Assembly (NCBI RefSeq): GCF_000430765.1
Contig: NZ_AUMQ01000022.1
Coordinates: 1-64,000, forward strand
DNA from: Peribacillus kribbensis DSM 17871
Lineage (GTDB): Bacteria > Bacillota > Bacilli > Bacillales > DSM-1321
Length of the DNA: 64,000 nt
Direction of reading: 5' to 3'
In this document: positions 52,313 through 62,695 of the stretch, one piece after another
Position numbering within the stretch: the first letter of the stretch is position 1
Layout of the letters: each line of letters starts with the position of its first letter
Notes under the pieces: model-generated
The model's input: only the letters and a program-made list of their open reading frames with translations
Told to the model about the DNA's origin: nothing
Databases searched by the model: none
Made by a program: the position numbers and the translations under genes

Positions 52313-52766
52313 TGATCAATGTCACCTCTAGAGTTTTAAGAAGGCCTGAGTATAGTTTCCTACCCCATGCTGCTTCCAGCAGCGCCAAGTGGCTTGAACC
52401 CTCATATAAATTTACACCTTCATTATCATACAATATTACCTATCATTTTTAAAATGTTGTTTGGATAAGGATATGAAATATATGTATTAAGAACCCAATA
52501 TTTTATGCTTTTTCTTATGCCCGGCAAAATCTGTCCCGCATATTGGGGAGTCTGGCCAATCTTGCAGCTTTGTCGGTTTACCCTATTCTACTATATTCTA
52601 AACAGAGCTTCATTTCCAACTCAAATATGACTATTTATCTGTCTAACTTATGGCAGGCTTTCCTTATATTTGCTGACAGGCAATTTTAGTCCTAGTAAAG
52701 AAGCCCTGCAGTAAGCTGCAGGGCTCTTTGTTTGAAAAAAAACAGTATGAAAGCCCCTGATAAGGG
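52313..52766. other. Gap between spoVE and murG
   Basis: These 454 bases hold the spoVE terminator (52703-52729) and no supported gene. On the minus strand TTGGAA and TATAGT about 18 bases apart (near 52590-52625) are a weak promoter candidate for murG. The rest is AT-rich without repeats I can recognise. Confidence 0.5.
52703..52729 (-). terminator. Rho-independent terminator after spoVE
   Basis: AGCCCTGCAGCTTACTGCAG followed by GGCTTCTTTAC on the minus strand forms a 10-base perfect stem with a short T-rich tail, about 38 bases past the spoVE stop. Confidence 0.85.
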
Positions 52767-53867
52767 TCAATATCTCGAATACCGGCTGATATTCAGCAGC
52801 ACTCCTATGGCCATCAGCATAAGCGTCAGTGAAGAACCTCCATAACTTAAAAACGGAAGGGTAATTCCTGTAACTGGCATGAGACCTGTGACCACCCCGA
52901 TATTGATCATGACCTGGATGGCCACCATAGCGATAATTCCCACCGCCAAAAAGCTTCCATAGAGATCCGGTGCACCCAAGGCAATCCTGATCCCCCTCCA
53001 GAGCAGCAGGGCAAAAAGAAGGATGACGAAAGAACCTCCGATAAAGCCAAGCTCCTCTGAAAGAATAGCAAAAATGAAATCTGTCTGCGGTTCCGGCAAA
53101 TAAAAGAATTTCTGCCGGCTCTGTCCCAGGCCTAGCCCAAACAAGCCGCCCGGCCCTATAGCATACAGAGACTGGATGATCTGAAAACCGCTTCCAAGAG
53201 GATCCTGCCACGGATCTAGGAAGGAGGTGATCCTTTTAATTCTATAGGGTGCTGACGCAATCAGCGCAACAAACCCTCCGGCTCCCAACAAGCCAAGCCA
53301 GGCAAAATGCTTCAGCCGGGCTCCTGATACAAAGATCATTACGATACAGGTCCCTGTCATAACCGTGCCTGTCCCCAGATCAGGCTGAAGCATGATGAAT
53401 CCAAAGGCAGTAAATACAAGAGCCAAAGCTGGCAGCAGTCCCATTTTAAATGAAGTGATGTATTTCTGCCTTTCTGAAAGAAATTTTGCAAGAAAGGCGA
53501 TCATGGCCAGCTTCATGAATTCTGACGGCTGAATGGAAAAAGCCCCTACGCCGATCCAGCTTCTCGATCCATTGCGGACCATGCCGATTCCCGGGACCAG
53601 AACCAGGATCAGAAGGACAAAGCAGATGATCAAAAGAATTTTGGCCCATGAACGCCATGTCCAATAATCAATATTCATGATAAAAAACATGGCCAGAATC
53701 CCTACACCTGCAAAGAGAAGCTGTCTCTTTGCGAAAAAAAACGAGTCATTGAATTTGTAGTCTGCCCAAATTGCGCTTGCACTGTATACCATGATCAGGC
53801 CGACAGCCAGCAGCCCCAGGGCTGCGATGATTAAAATGAAATCCGGGTTTGACTTTTTATAAGGCAT
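52767..53867 (-). CDS. spoVE: Stage V sporulation protein E (SEDS glycosyltransferase)
   Basis: SpoVE is the sporulation-specific SEDS peptidoglycan polymerase, paired with SpoVD for spore cortex. The protein has ten hydrophobic segments and the family motifs RSWIGVGAFSIQPSEFMKLA, LQPDLGTG and PVTGITLPFLSYGGSS near the end. The frame is open upstream, but the ATG at 53867 (MPYKKSNPDFILI) gives 366 residues, the B. subtilis length, with GAGGGTG before it. The place between murD and murG identifies it as SpoVE rather than FtsW. Confidence 0.94.
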   Translation of the reverse strand: MPYKKSNPDFILIIAALGLLAVGLIMVYSASAIWADYKFNDSFFFAKRQLLFAGVGILAMFFIMNIDYWTWRSWAKILLIICFVLLILVLVPGIGMVRNGSRSWIGVGAFSIQPSEFMKLAMIAFLAKFLSERQKYITSFKMGLLPALALVFTAFGFIMLQPDLGTGTVMTGTCIVMIFVSGARLKHFAWLGLLGAGGFVALIASAPYRIKRITSFLDPWQDPLGSGFQIIQSLYAIGPGGLFGLGLGQSRQKFFYLPEPQTDFIFAILSEELGFIGGSFVILLFALLLWRGIRIALGAPDLYGSFLAVGIIAMVAIQVMINIGVVTGLMPVTGITLPFLSYGGSSLTLMLMAIGVLLNISRYSRY

Positions 53868-53935
53868 GGAATACACCCTCTGGCTGATAAATTTGAGCCG
53901 GCAAGCTGTAAGCATTGACTGGTTTGGACAAAGCA

Positions 53936-53968
53936 AAAGACGATAAAGCAGAACTCTATCGTCTTAGT
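53936..53968 (-). terminator. Weak hairpin between murD and spoVE
   Basis: On the minus strand AAGACGATA pairs perfectly with TATCGTCTT, followed by TTGCTTTG. The tail is only modestly T-rich, so it is a possible partial terminator or processing site in the 178-base gap. Confidence 0.45.
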
Positions 53969-54045
53969 TAATCCGATGCTATTCAAAGGAGGAGTAGAAG
54001 CAGCTCTAAGGAACCGGAATCTGCTTCTTTTCTGTAACCAAGCTC

Positions 54046-55398
54046 TTACTTAAGTTTATGCACAGCCTCCATAAACATGTCTCCTCTGACCTCAAAAGTT
54101 TTATATTGGTCCCAGCTTGCACAAGCTGGGGAAAGAAGGATTGTATCTCCTTCCTCTGAGAAGGAATATGCTGCAGGAACCGCATCCACTACATTATGGA
54201 CACGTTTTATGATACTTATTCCTGCTTCTCTTGCTGCGCGCTCGATTTTCGGAGCTGTTTCCCCAAAAGTAACCAAAGCTTTAACATTCTGCAGTGCAGG
54301 TATCAATTCATCAAACTCATTCCCTCTGTCAAGCCCCCCTGCAAGAAGGATTGTAGGACCATTGAAAGAACGCAGAGCAGCGGCTGCAGAAAGGATATTG
54401 GTAGCCTTCGAATCGTTATAAAATCTTCTTCTGTTGATTTCCTTAACGAACTGCAGGCGGTGCTTCACTCCTGTGAACGCAGTGAGGATGCTTTCAATTG
54501 CCTCATTTGATACACCGCTAAGCTTGGAAGCAGCGATGGCGGCAAGAATGTTTTCCTGATTGTGTTTGCCCGGAAGTGCCACCTTAGACAATTCTATTAT
54601 TTTTTCTCCCCTGAAACACATATATCCATCTTCTATATATGCACCATCGAGCATGACTCTCTGAGTGGAAAATGGAACCTGAATGGCTTTTGACTGACGG
54701 GCAAGCCCGATCACTTCTTCCTGATCGGCATTGAAGATAAAATAGTCATCCTCAGTCTGAGCCTTCCCAATAGCTGCCTTTGCCTGCATATATTCCTTTT
54801 TGGTACCATGATAATCCAGATGGGCATCATAAATATTTGTCAGGATAGCAATACGCGGCCTGAATTCATTAATCCCCATCAGCTGGAAGGATGACAGCTC
54901 GATCACAATGGTATCGTCCTTGGATGCCTTTTCGGCTACGCCGGAGGCAACTGTTCCGATGTTCCCGGCAATCAAAGGATTTTTATTCCCTTCCCTCAGT
55001 ATTTCATAAATAATCGTGGTCGTAGTCGTTTTCCCGTTTGTCCCAGTTATTCCGATAAACGGTGCTTCGGAAATCTGGTACGCAAGTTCGACCTCCGTGA
55101 TCACAGGGATTCCTCTCTCCATAGCTCCTTTTACAAGAGGGATGGAATAAGGGATTCCCGGATTTTTAACAATTAATTCAAACCCCTCGTCCAGAAGTTC
55201 GATAGGGTGATCGCCGCAGATCACCTTGATTCCCTGTTCAACCAGCTCCTGGGCTTCCGGATTTTCGGAAACGGGCCGCTTATCGTTTACGGTCACAAAC
55301 GCTCCCAGCTTATGCAGCAGTGAAGCAGCACTGACACCGCTTTTTGCCAGCCCCAGCACTAGGATTTTTTTTCTTAAATATGCCGTTACTTCTTTCAC
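54046..55398 (-). CDS. murD: UDP-N-acetylmuramoylalanine--D-glutamate ligase
   Basis: MurD adds D-glutamate to UDP-MurNAc-L-Ala. The 450 residues contain an N-terminal UDP-binding domain (VLGLAKSGVSAASLL), the ATP loop [13 protein letters not shown] (about 117-129), the carbamylated-lysine and metal region, and a C-terminal domain with FYNDSKATN and LLSPACASWDQY. The stop and start of murD and mraY are adjacent (55398/55399). Confidence 0.97.
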   Translation of the reverse strand: MKEVTAYLRKKILVLGLAKSGVSAASLLHKLGAFVTVNDKRPVSENPEAQELVEQGIKVICGDHPIELLDEGFELIVKNPGIPYSIPLVKGAMERGIPVITEVELAYQISEAPFIGITGTNGKTTTTTIIYEILREGNKNPLIAGNIGTVASGVAEKASKDDTIVIELSSFQLMGINEFRPRIAILTNIYDAHLDYHGTKKEYMQAKAAIGKAQTEDDYFIFNADQEEVIGLARQSKAIQVPFSTQRVMLDGAYIEDGYMCFRGEKIIELSKVALPGKHNQENILAAIAASKLSGVSNEAIESILTAFTGVKHRLQFVKEINRRRFYNDSKATNILSAAAALRSFNGPTILLAGGLDRGNEFDELIPALQNVKALVTFGETAPKIERAAREAGISIIKRVHNVVDAVPAAYSFSEEGDTILLSPACASWDQYKTFEVRGDMFMEAVHKLK

Positions 55399-56376
55399 TT
55401 ATAACCACACCTCTAAATAGATTCCTAAAACTGCAAATAAAAAGCCGACAGACCAAAAGGTAACTACCACTCGCCACTCAGACCATCCAACGAGCTCATA
55501 ATGGTGATGGAGGGGGCTCATTTTGAAAATTCTCTTCCCTGTCGTTTTAAATGAAATAACCTGAAGTATTACTGAAAGGGTTTCTATTACAAATACCCCT
55601 GCGATGATGACTAAAAGCAGTTCCAGCTTTGTCAGCATCGCGACTGTCGCCAAAGCTCCTCCCAGAGCCAGCGAGCCCGTATCCCCCATAAACACTTTTG
55701 CGGGATGGGCATTGAATACCAGAAAGCCAAGAACAGCCCCTGCCATGGCAATACTGAAAATGGCGACATCAAATTGGGATTGGTTCCACGCCAGGACCGC
55801 GAAAGCACCAAAAGCAATAGCTGCCGTTCCTGACAGAAGGCCGTCAAGGCCATCTGTTAAATTGGTTGCATTGGAGAACCCGACTAGCCAGAAGATGACG
55901 ACCGCTATGTACAGCCAGCCCAAATTAAAAGAAACCTCTGTACCTGGGATGGAAATTTCGGGCGTAAACCGGTCGGTCCCTTTAAAGATAAGATAAAAAA
56001 TGATAGCTATAATGATCTGTCCCAGCAATTTCTGTTTGGAAGTAAGACCAAGGTTCCTCTTCATGACCACTTTAATGAAGTCATCCAAAAACCCTAAAAG
56101 TCCGAACCCAAGAGTCACAAGCAGGAGCAGATAGATCTCCACTGTAATCTCAGAGAACTTGGATGCCATGATAAGAGCTGCGGCAGATCCGGCAGCCAAA
56201 ATCATGATCCCGCCCATCGTTGGGGTTCCCGACTTTTTCTGATGGGATTTTGGCCCTTCATCCCTAATGCTCTGTCCGAATTTTAACCTTCTTAAAAAAG
56301 GGATAAATACCGGAGAGAGAAGGACCGTTATAATGAATCCCAATAATATTGTAAATAGTAACACTTGCACTAACAT
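55399..56376 (-). CDS. mraY: Phospho-MurNAc-pentapeptide transferase
   Basis: MraY transfers phospho-MurNAc-pentapeptide to undecaprenyl phosphate, giving lipid I. The 325 residues have ten membrane segments. The active-site motifs are visible: [18 protein letters not shown] with the adjacent aspartates, [35 protein letters not shown] and the C-terminal [10 protein letters not shown] histidine cluster. It follows murE by 158 bases. Confidence 0.97.
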   Translation of the reverse strand: MLVQVLLFTILLGFIITVLLSPVFIPFLRRLKFGQSIRDEGPKSHQKKSGTPTMGGIMILAAGSAAALIMASKFSEITVEIYLLLLVTLGFGLLGFLDDFIKVVMKRNLGLTSKQKLLGQIIIAIIFYLIFKGTDRFTPEISIPGTEVSFNLGWLYIAVVIFWLVGFSNATNLTDGLDGLLSGTAAIAFGAFAVLAWNQSQFDVAIFSIAMAGAVLGFLVFNAHPAKVFMGDTGSLALGGALATVAMLTKLELLLVIIAGVFVIETLSVILQVISFKTTGKRIFKMSPLHHHYELVGWSEWRVVVTFWSVGFLFAVLGIYLEVWL

Positions 56377-56534
56377 GAAATGGTACCCTCTTTCCTTCTC
56401 AATAAATCAAAGTTACCAAGAATAAGATATGTTTCGCTCTCTTTGTTCAGAATAATATAAAGAAATTGGATTGTAAATCCATCCTGAATGACCGATCGCA
56501 GCTTCTTCTGCTTCATAGTCAAGCTCTTCAAAAG

Positions 56535-57995
56535 TTACTGACTGTTCAAAAGAAATTCTCTTGCGACAAGGCGGTCATCGAAGTCATAGACCTGACTACC
56601 AATGATTTGGTAAGTTTCATGCCCTTTACCCGCAATGATGACTACATCTCCCGCAGCCGCATTAGATATCGCATACCCGATTGCCTCTTTACGGTCAGGG
56701 ATGACCTTATAATCGTCACCGGCAGCGCCCGCTTCCATATCCTTCAGAATTTCATGCGGATCCTCGCTCCGTGGATTGTCAGAGGTAAAGATAGCGTCTG
56801 TGGCCTCGCTGCAAGCAATCCTTGCCATGAGGGGCCTCTTGGTTTTATCACGATCTCCCCCGCAGCCGACAACGACAAAGATTCTCTTTTTGGCAAATTC
56901 CTTAACCGTTGAGATGACATTTTCCAGAGAATCCGGGGTATGTGAATAGTCAACAATCACCGCAAATTCCTGTCCTTCATCCACAAGCTCAAAACGCCCT
57001 GATACACCTGGAACGGCTTCCAGGGAGGCTTTCATCTCCTCAAGGCCGAGACCCGCACAGAGTCCGGCAGCAAGGGCAGCAAGCGTATTGTATACATTAA
57101 ATTTACCTGCCAGCTTGATTTTCATCTCCATCTGTCTGCCCCCCGCATGCAGGGTAAATACAGTTCCTGAAGCAGAGATGGCAATATCTGAGGCCCTTAC
57201 ATCCGCTTCCTGATCAATGCCATATGTTATGACATGTGCAGCCGTATACTTCATCATATCCCCGGAAGCAGGGTCATCAGCATTCAGCACCGCAAACTTA
57301 GGCTTCTCGTCATAGCTGTTCCCAAGACGGGAAAAAAGCAGGCCCTTGGCAAATTTGTAGTTTTCCATCGTTCCATGAAAGTCCAGGTGGTCCTGAGTCA
57401 AATTCGTAAAGACTGCAATATCATAATCGCACCCGTTAACCCTTCCCAGCTCTAATGAGTGAGAAGAAACCTCCATGACCGCATCGGTAACACCGCGGCC
57501 GGCCATTTGCCCAAAGATTTTTTGCAGGGTGAGACTATCTGGAGTCGTATTTTTAGTTTCCAGGGTTTCATCTTCAATTCTTGTGTACATGGTTCCAATT
57601 AAGCCTGTCTTGCCCCCGGCATCACGAAGGATCTTTTCTATCAAATGGCTGGTGGTTGTCTTTCCGTTAGTTCCTGTTATGCCGACTAAACGCAGCTTTT
57701 GGGTTGGATGGCCATAAAAAGCATCACCGATCACAGCCATCGCCTTGGCTGTATCCTTTACAACCACTACGGGTACGGGCAGTTCCAGTTCTTTTTCAGC
57801 AATAACAGCTTTTGCCCCTTTACGTACTGCATCGGAAGCGAAATCATGTCCATCCACCGTGTATCCCTTGATACAAATGAACAGGCTTCCCTCTTTGATC
57901 TGCCTGTTATCATTTTCTACAGAAGTTATTTCCGGATTTTCTTCTGGAAGGGGAGACAGTAAATGCAGGCAGCTTACCAAACTATGTAACTTCAT
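56535..57995 (-). CDS. murE: UDP-MurNAc-L-Ala-D-Glu:meso-diaminopimelate ligase
   Basis: MurE adds the third amino acid of the stem peptide. The ATP loop is [24 protein letters not shown] and [13 protein letters not shown] bind substrate; and the signature [10 protein letters not shown] (DNPR) indicates meso-diaminopimelate rather than lysine. The frame is open to 58058, but the ATG at 57995 ([13 protein letters not shown]) matches homologues and has GAGGAA upstream, giving 486 residues. It is followed by mraY. Confidence 0.95.
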   Translation of the reverse strand: MKLHSLVSCLHLLSPLPEENPEITSVENDNRQIKEGSLFICIKGYTVDGHDFASDAVRKGAKAVIAEKELELPVPVVVVKDTAKAMAVIGDAFYGHPTQKLRLVGITGTNGKTTTSHLIEKILRDAGGKTGLIGTMYTRIEDETLETKNTTPDSLTLQKIFGQMAGRGVTDAVMEVSSHSLELGRVNGCDYDIAVFTNLTQDHLDFHGTMENYKFAKGLLFSRLGNSYDEKPKFAVLNADDPASGDMMKYTAAHVITYGIDQEADVRASDIAISASGTVFTLHAGGRQMEMKIKLAGKFNVYNTLAALAAGLCAGLGLEEMKASLEAVPGVSGRFELVDEGQEFAVIVDYSHTPDSLENVISTVKEFAKKRIFVVVGCGGDRDKTKRPLMARIACSEATDAIFTSDNPRSEDPHEILKDMEAGAAGDDYKVIPDRKEAIGYAISNAAAGDVVIIAGKGHETYQIIGSQVYDFDDRLVAREFLLNSQ

Positions 57996-58239
57996 GACTT
58001 TTTCATTCCTCACAATCTTTTTTACACCTGACTTTCCAAAATACAAAGCCGGCTTCAAGGCTCTTTTAGCAGTTCTTCCTTCTGATGAAGAAAGAACAAT
58101 GGCCGTTTATTTAAAAATACAGCCAAAGAGCCATTTTAACACTAACCTCTATTTTATACGAAAACGAAGGCTTCTGCTAATCAAATAAGCATAAAATTAT
58201 AGGAAGTTTAGAATTCAGAACACTTGCGCAAAACAGAAT

Positions 58240-58273
58240 TTAAAGCGGCTGGTTTAAACTCAGCCGCTTTTTA
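58240..58273 (-). terminator. Terminator after spoVD
   Basis: AAAGCGGCTG and CAGCCGCTTT (58242-58270) form a perfect 10-base stem with TTTAAA loop bases; on the minus strand an A/T-rich stretch follows. It lies 20 bases past the spoVD stop and isolates spoVD from murE to some degree. Confidence 0.7.
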
Positions 58274-58291
58274 AACAGTTATATTTTATCG

Positions 58292-60214
58292 TTACTCAGC
58301 CTTCTCGCCAAGATAAATTCTGATGGTAGACCCTTCTTTAACCTTGGTTCCCGGAGGGGGGGACTGCTTAATGACTTTGGGTCCGGATCCGGATACATCG
58401 AGATTGATATTAAAAGGCTGGCTTTGCAAATCCTTTACTTTCATTCCTTTCAGGTTGGGAAGCTCCACCATCACAGGATCAAGCCAGTTTACTTTTTTAT
58501 CGATTTGGTCCTTCCGTGGTTTTACACCCATGGATCTCAGGGAATCATTCATGATCTTCCCTACAATAGGGGCAGCTACCGTGCCGCCGAATTGGACTGT
58601 TCCTTTAGGATTATCAACTGCGGTGTATACAACGATCTGCGGGTCGTCAGCAGGTGCAAAACCGATGAAGGACACAATGTAGTTGCCTTCCATATACCTT
58701 CCATTCTTAACCTTTTGCGCGGTTCCGGTTTTCCCTCCCACACGATATCCTTCAACAAAGGCTTTCCCCCCTGTCCCCTGGGCCACGACAGATTCAAGGG
58801 CCTGTCTGACTTTAGCCGAGGTGTCTTCAGAAATCACTTTCCTTTTTTTTACAGGCGTTTTCTTCATGACCGTTTTGCCCGTCTTAGGGTCTATGAGCTC
58901 TTTGGCGATGTATGGGGTATAAAGCGTCCCTCCGTTGACAGCCGCTGATACAGCGGCAACCTGCTGGATCGGCGTTACAGATACCCCTTGTCCAAAAGCT
59001 GTTGTAGCCTGCTCAACAGGTCCCACCCGATCCAGGTTAAACAGGATTCCCCTTCCTTCACCTTGAAGGTCTATGCCGGTTTTAGACCCGAAGCCAAAAT
59101 TTTTAATATAGGAAAACAGCTTTTCTTTCCCCAGTCTTTCCCCTAATTCTATAAATCCGGGATTGCACGAATTCTGCACGACTTCCAGGAAGGTTTCTGA
59201 CCCGTGCCCTCCCCGCTTCCAGCAATGAAGCCGCGCGCCTCCTACCTCTACAGAACCCGAATCATAAAAATGGTCATTTAACAAATCCACTTTTTTCTCC
59301 TCGAGTGCTGCTGCCAGAGTAATAATCTTAAAAGTCGATCCGGGCTCATACGTGCTCCAGACAGGCAGATTGCGGTTATAAATCTCCTGAGGGACATCCT
59401 TAAACTTTGCTGGATCAAAGGTCGGGCGGCTGGACATGGCCAAAATTTCTCCCGTCTTCGGATTCATGGCAATCGCAATGATCCCGTCAGGATTATAGGC
59501 TGCTTCAGCATTATCCAGCTCCCGTTCCACAATGGTCTGTATTTTGCTGTCAATGGTCAGCTTCAGGTCAAGCCCGTCTTTTGGTGCCTTATAATCGTCC
59601 GCCATATTTTCCATACGTTTGCCTTTCGCATCCGCATAAAATTTAACATACCCTTTTTCTCCTTTGAGCTCCTTATCATAGGAAAGCTCAATCCCCATCA
59701 GTCCCTGATTGTCGATGCCCGCAAAACCAAGAACATGGGAGAGATATTTTCCAAAGGGGTAATGGCGTTTTGAATCTTCTGCGATATAAATCCCTTTCAT
59801 ACCCAAAGCCCTCAGGCTTTTGGCTTTCTCATGGGAGATCTTTCTGCCCTCGGGGAACTTCACCATCGACTCAGGGGACGTTAACAGCTTGTACGCCTTT
59901 TGACGATCCATCCCCAGTACTGTGGCAAGCTTTTCAGAAGTCCCAGCCGGATCCTTGATCTGCCTTGGAACCGCATATACAGTCGGTGCGCTGATATTGG
60001 TAGCAAGGGCTACTCCATTCCTGTCCAGTATTTCCCCCCGCTTAGGCTCAAAAGGCAGGTTACGGCTCCATAAGTCCTTAGCACGCTCAGTCAGTGAATT
60101 ACCAAGGAGGAACTGTACATATCCCAGCCTTACATCAATCACAAAAAAAACCAGCAGACCGCCTATCAAAGCGGCAATAAGCCGCTTACGCACCGTAACA
60201 TTAGAGACCCTCAC
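58292..60214 (-). CDS. spoVD: Stage V sporulation protein D (class B penicillin-binding protein)
   Basis: SpoVD is the transpeptidase for spore cortex made with SpoVE. The 640 residues have an N-terminal membrane helix (about 11-31), a dimerisation domain and a transpeptidase domain with the SxxK serine in EPGSTFKI (near 291), SxN in VQNSCNPG and KTG in GGKTGTAQK. A single C-terminal PASTA domain (about 577-637) includes VKDLQSQPF and QSPPPGTKVKEGSTIRIYL. One PASTA domain and its place next to murE distinguish it from PbpB. It should be under sigma-E. Confidence 0.95.
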   Translation of the reverse strand: MRVSNVTVRKRLIAALIGGLLVFFVIDVRLGYVQFLLGNSLTERAKDLWSRNLPFEPKRGEILDRNGVALATNISAPTVYAVPRQIKDPAGTSEKLATVLGMDRQKAYKLLTSPESMVKFPEGRKISHEKAKSLRALGMKGIYIAEDSKRHYPFGKYLSHVLGFAGIDNQGLMGIELSYDKELKGEKGYVKFYADAKGKRMENMADDYKAPKDGLDLKLTIDSKIQTIVERELDNAEAAYNPDGIIAIAMNPKTGEILAMSSRPTFDPAKFKDVPQEIYNRNLPVWSTYEPGSTFKIITLAAALEEKKVDLLNDHFYDSGSVEVGGARLHCWKRGGHGSETFLEVVQNSCNPGFIELGERLGKEKLFSYIKNFGFGSKTGIDLQGEGRGILFNLDRVGPVEQATTAFGQGVSVTPIQQVAAVSAAVNGGTLYTPYIAKELIDPKTGKTVMKKTPVKKRKVISEDTSAKVRQALESVVAQGTGGKAFVEGYRVGGKTGTAQKVKNGRYMEGNYIVSFIGFAPADDPQIVVYTAVDNPKGTVQFGGTVAAPIVGKIMNDSLRSMGVKPRKDQIDKKVNWLDPVMVELPNLKGMKVKDLQSQPFNINLDVSGSGPKVIKQSPPPGTKVKEGSTIRIYLGEKAE

Positions 60215-60247
60215 AGTCCATGCACCCCCATCTTAATGCTCTTACTC

Positions 60248-60269
60248 TGAATGTATGCTTGTACATTCA
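60248..60269. repeat. Perfect 8-base inverted repeat upstream of spoVD
   Basis: TGAATGTATGCTTGTACATTCA has perfect arms TGAATGTA and TACATTCA around six bases, 34 bases before spoVD. On the minus strand the arm contains CATACATT, which resembles a sigma-E -10 box. It could be an operator-like palindrome or part of the spoVD promoter. Confidence 0.55.
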
Positions 60270-60349
60270 CAATCAGAACAAGTCCAGGGACACGTGTCGA
60301 TAATCGTAAAGAGAAAAAGCTGCCTCTTTAGAGCTTTTGCTTAATTTTA

Positions 60350-60433
60350 AAAATGAGCTTGGACAAAAACAAAAAGCAGATGGAGAAAACGTTTCGTTCT
60401 CCACCTGCTTTATTTTAGGGAGTTATTGGTCAT
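60350..60433. repeat. Partial second copy of the MITE-like element; terminator of pbpB
   Basis: GCAGATGGAGAAAACG... mirrors ...CGTTCTCCACCTGC (60376-60408) and AGGGAGTTATTGGTCA (60417 on) matches the reverse complement of the left end at 20763 at most positions. GGACAAAAACAAAAAGCAG matches the inner flank of that copy. The other end is missing. Lying 60 bases past pbpB with T-rich flanks, it can serve as a terminator. Confidence 0.55.
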
Positions 60434-60490
60434 CCACACTTCTTTCGACGCAGTCTCTCCTCTTATCTATGAGTCAGCCTCTTTAGCTTA

Positions 60491-62695
60491 TCAGTCATGC
60501 ACTTCGCCCGTTTTTTCCGGTTCGACTTTGTGCATGTCTTCCGGAGTTTTCATTTGGATAATTAAATATTGTTTTGATGAAACGGTTGTGCCTGGCTGAA
60601 TGCTTTGTTTCACCACATATCCGCTGCCTACAGGCTGCAGTTTAATGCCAATCACCTTAGCCACTTTCATGGCATCTCTCAGCGACCAGCCTTTCATGTC
60701 AGGTACAGTCGGTTTGCCATTTGTCAGCAGAACCACCCTTTCCCCTGCGAGGAGCTTGGTTCCCGCCTTGGGATCCTGGGCGGCAACCTGTGTTCCTTTA
60801 CCAAGAATGGAAACCTGGTAACCCTGGGCCTTTAGCTCCTCAGCTGCATCAGACACTGACTGCCCTTCATAGTCATTAATGACATAGGATTTTTTCACAG
60901 CTTTATTGGATGGCTGGATATTCAGGTATTGAAGGCTGTTTCCCATGACCGTATCGAAAATCATAGAAACCGGTATCGAACCATCCGCATAATTTTCCAC
61001 TTTCGGCTGCTGGACAGCCACGTACATAAGCAATTCCGGGTCATTTTTCGGGGCCATGCCCAGGAAAGAAAAAATATAATTGGAGCTGCCTGTTAAATAG
61101 CCGCCAGCCGGAGCCGGCATTTGTGCAGTACCTGTTTTTCCTGCTACATCATACCCCTGTATTTTATACCTGTGCCCGGTGCCATTCTCAGCTGTTATAA
61201 CTGTACCCAGGTAGTCCCTGACTTTTTTTGCCGTTTCTGCTGATATTGGCTCCGAAACAACAGTCGGCTCCGTTTTCTTTACAACCTTTTTCGTCGCTGG
61301 ATCGATCACATCCTTGATTACATATGGACGCATCATTTTTCCATTATTGGCAACAGCCGTTGCGGCCTGTATCTGCTGGATAGGGGTAATCGCAGTACCC
61401 TGTCCGAATGCAGTAGTCGCTTTTTCAATTGGCCATTTAAAGAGAATTTTTCCTGAAACTTCATTCGGAAGATCAATTCCGGTAGGCTTATCAAAGCCGA
61501 ATTTAGTCAGATACGTCCGGTATCTCTCCGGCCCGAGCTGCTCCATCGCAATTTTTGCAAACGCCACATTGGATGAGCGCTGGAGGCCCTCCAGATACGA
61601 AATCGTTCCCCAGCCCTGTCCGGCGTTGTGATCAGGGACTTTACTCGCTTTATTATTATTCACATAATAGGTTCCCGATTTGTAAGTGGCGTTCGGATCA
61701 AACACATTTTCCTGCACTGCCGCCGCAAGAGTAAAAGTTTTCATGGTCGAACCAGGCTCATATGAATCCGACACAGCAAGGTTCTGCCAGCCATCCTCAA
61801 TTCCTTCCCTTGTTGTCGGATGGAAGGAAGGTCTTTGGCTCATGGCCAGAATTTCCCCTGTCTTTGGATCAGCCACGACTGCCACCATTTTTTCTGGATG
61901 ATATTGCTGCTGGACTGTATTTAATGAATCTTCAAGAAATGTCTGAATCTTACTGTCAAGCGTGACCTCGACCGTATCTCCATCTTTAGGAGCCTTAATT
62001 TGTTCCTTTGAGTTAGGAAGCAGGAATCCCCAGCGGTCACTATCATATTTCATGATGCCGTCTGTTTCCCTGAGGTATTTATCCATCGTCTTTTCTAAGC
62101 CCATTTTGCCGGTGTAGTCCGTCTTCTTGGTCTCTTCATTGTATTTGCCTTCAACAAAGCCAATAACATGAGAGGCGAATACCCCATTTGGATAAAATCT
62201 CTTAGAATCGCGCTGGAACATGATCCCCGGGAGCTTCAATGCATCGATTTTGCTTTTTGTCTGATGAGAAATGTCCTTTCCCGCTGTTCCAAACTCAACT
62301 TGGAATACTCCCTTTTTGGTCAGCCTCTTATAAATGTCTTCCTCATCCATGTTTATGTACTGCGCCAGCTCTTCTGCTGTTTTCTTTGGGTCTGTCACAT
62401 GTTTTGGATGCTTCAGGGATGATGTCACCGAGGGGTCAAGAATGGCGGTCAGCTTATAGGAGACCGTATCCTCGGCGATCGCCTCTCCATTCCGGTCTAC
62501 AATGCTCCCCCTGTGGGCTTCAAGAATATCCTCCCGAAGGTATTTCGTTTCAAGCTTCCTCCCCAGAGCCGTTCCGCCTGCTTCCTCTGTCACCTGGATA
62601 TACAAAAACCTGCCTGCCAAAATAAAAAAGAGCAGCCCAAATATGAAGAATAGGAATACTGCCCCTGTAGAAATATTTTTTTGCTTGTTCTGCAT
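60491..62695 (-). CDS. pbpB: Penicillin-binding protein 2B (division transpeptidase)
   Basis: PbpB is the essential class B penicillin-binding protein of the division septum, working with FtsW. The 734 residues have a short cytoplasmic tail, one membrane helix (about 11-31), the dimerisation region, and a transpeptidase domain with SxxK in EPGSTMKTF (Ser near 315), SxN in SSNVAF and KTG in AGKTGTAQM. Two C-terminal PASTA domains follow (from about 600). It overlaps ftsL by one base. Confidence 0.96.
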   Translation of the reverse strand: MQNKQKNISTGAVFLFFIFGLLFFILAGRFLYIQVTEEAGGTALGRKLETKYLREDILEAHRGSIVDRNGEAIAEDTVSYKLTAILDPSVTSSLKHPKHVTDPKKTAEELAQYINMDEEDIYKRLTKKGVFQVEFGTAGKDISHQTKSKIDALKLPGIMFQRDSKRFYPNGVFASHVIGFVEGKYNEETKKTDYTGKMGLEKTMDKYLRETDGIMKYDSDRWGFLLPNSKEQIKAPKDGDTVEVTLDSKIQTFLEDSLNTVQQQYHPEKMVAVVADPKTGEILAMSQRPSFHPTTREGIEDGWQNLAVSDSYEPGSTMKTFTLAAAVQENVFDPNATYKSGTYYVNNNKASKVPDHNAGQGWGTISYLEGLQRSSNVAFAKIAMEQLGPERYRTYLTKFGFDKPTGIDLPNEVSGKILFKWPIEKATTAFGQGTAITPIQQIQAATAVANNGKMMRPYVIKDVIDPATKKVVKKTEPTVVSEPISAETAKKVRDYLGTVITAENGTGHRYKIQGYDVAGKTGTAQMPAPAGGYLTGSSNYIFSFLGMAPKNDPELLMYVAVQQPKVENYADGSIPVSMIFDTVMGNSLQYLNIQPSNKAVKKSYVINDYEGQSVSDAAEELKAQGYQVSILGKGTQVAAQDPKAGTKLLAGERVVLLTNGKPTVPDMKGWSLRDAMKVAKVIGIKLQPVGSGYVVKQSIQPGTTVSSKQYLIIQMKTPEDMHKVEPEKTGEVHD

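Noticed and set aside
52185-52433. Minus-strand open frame upstream of murG (82 codons)
   Set aside because: It is in another frame, overlaps the murG start and has no recognisable features.
56466-56912. Plus-strand open frame antisense to murE
   Set aside because: Shadow frame; murE on the other strand is clearly the real gene.
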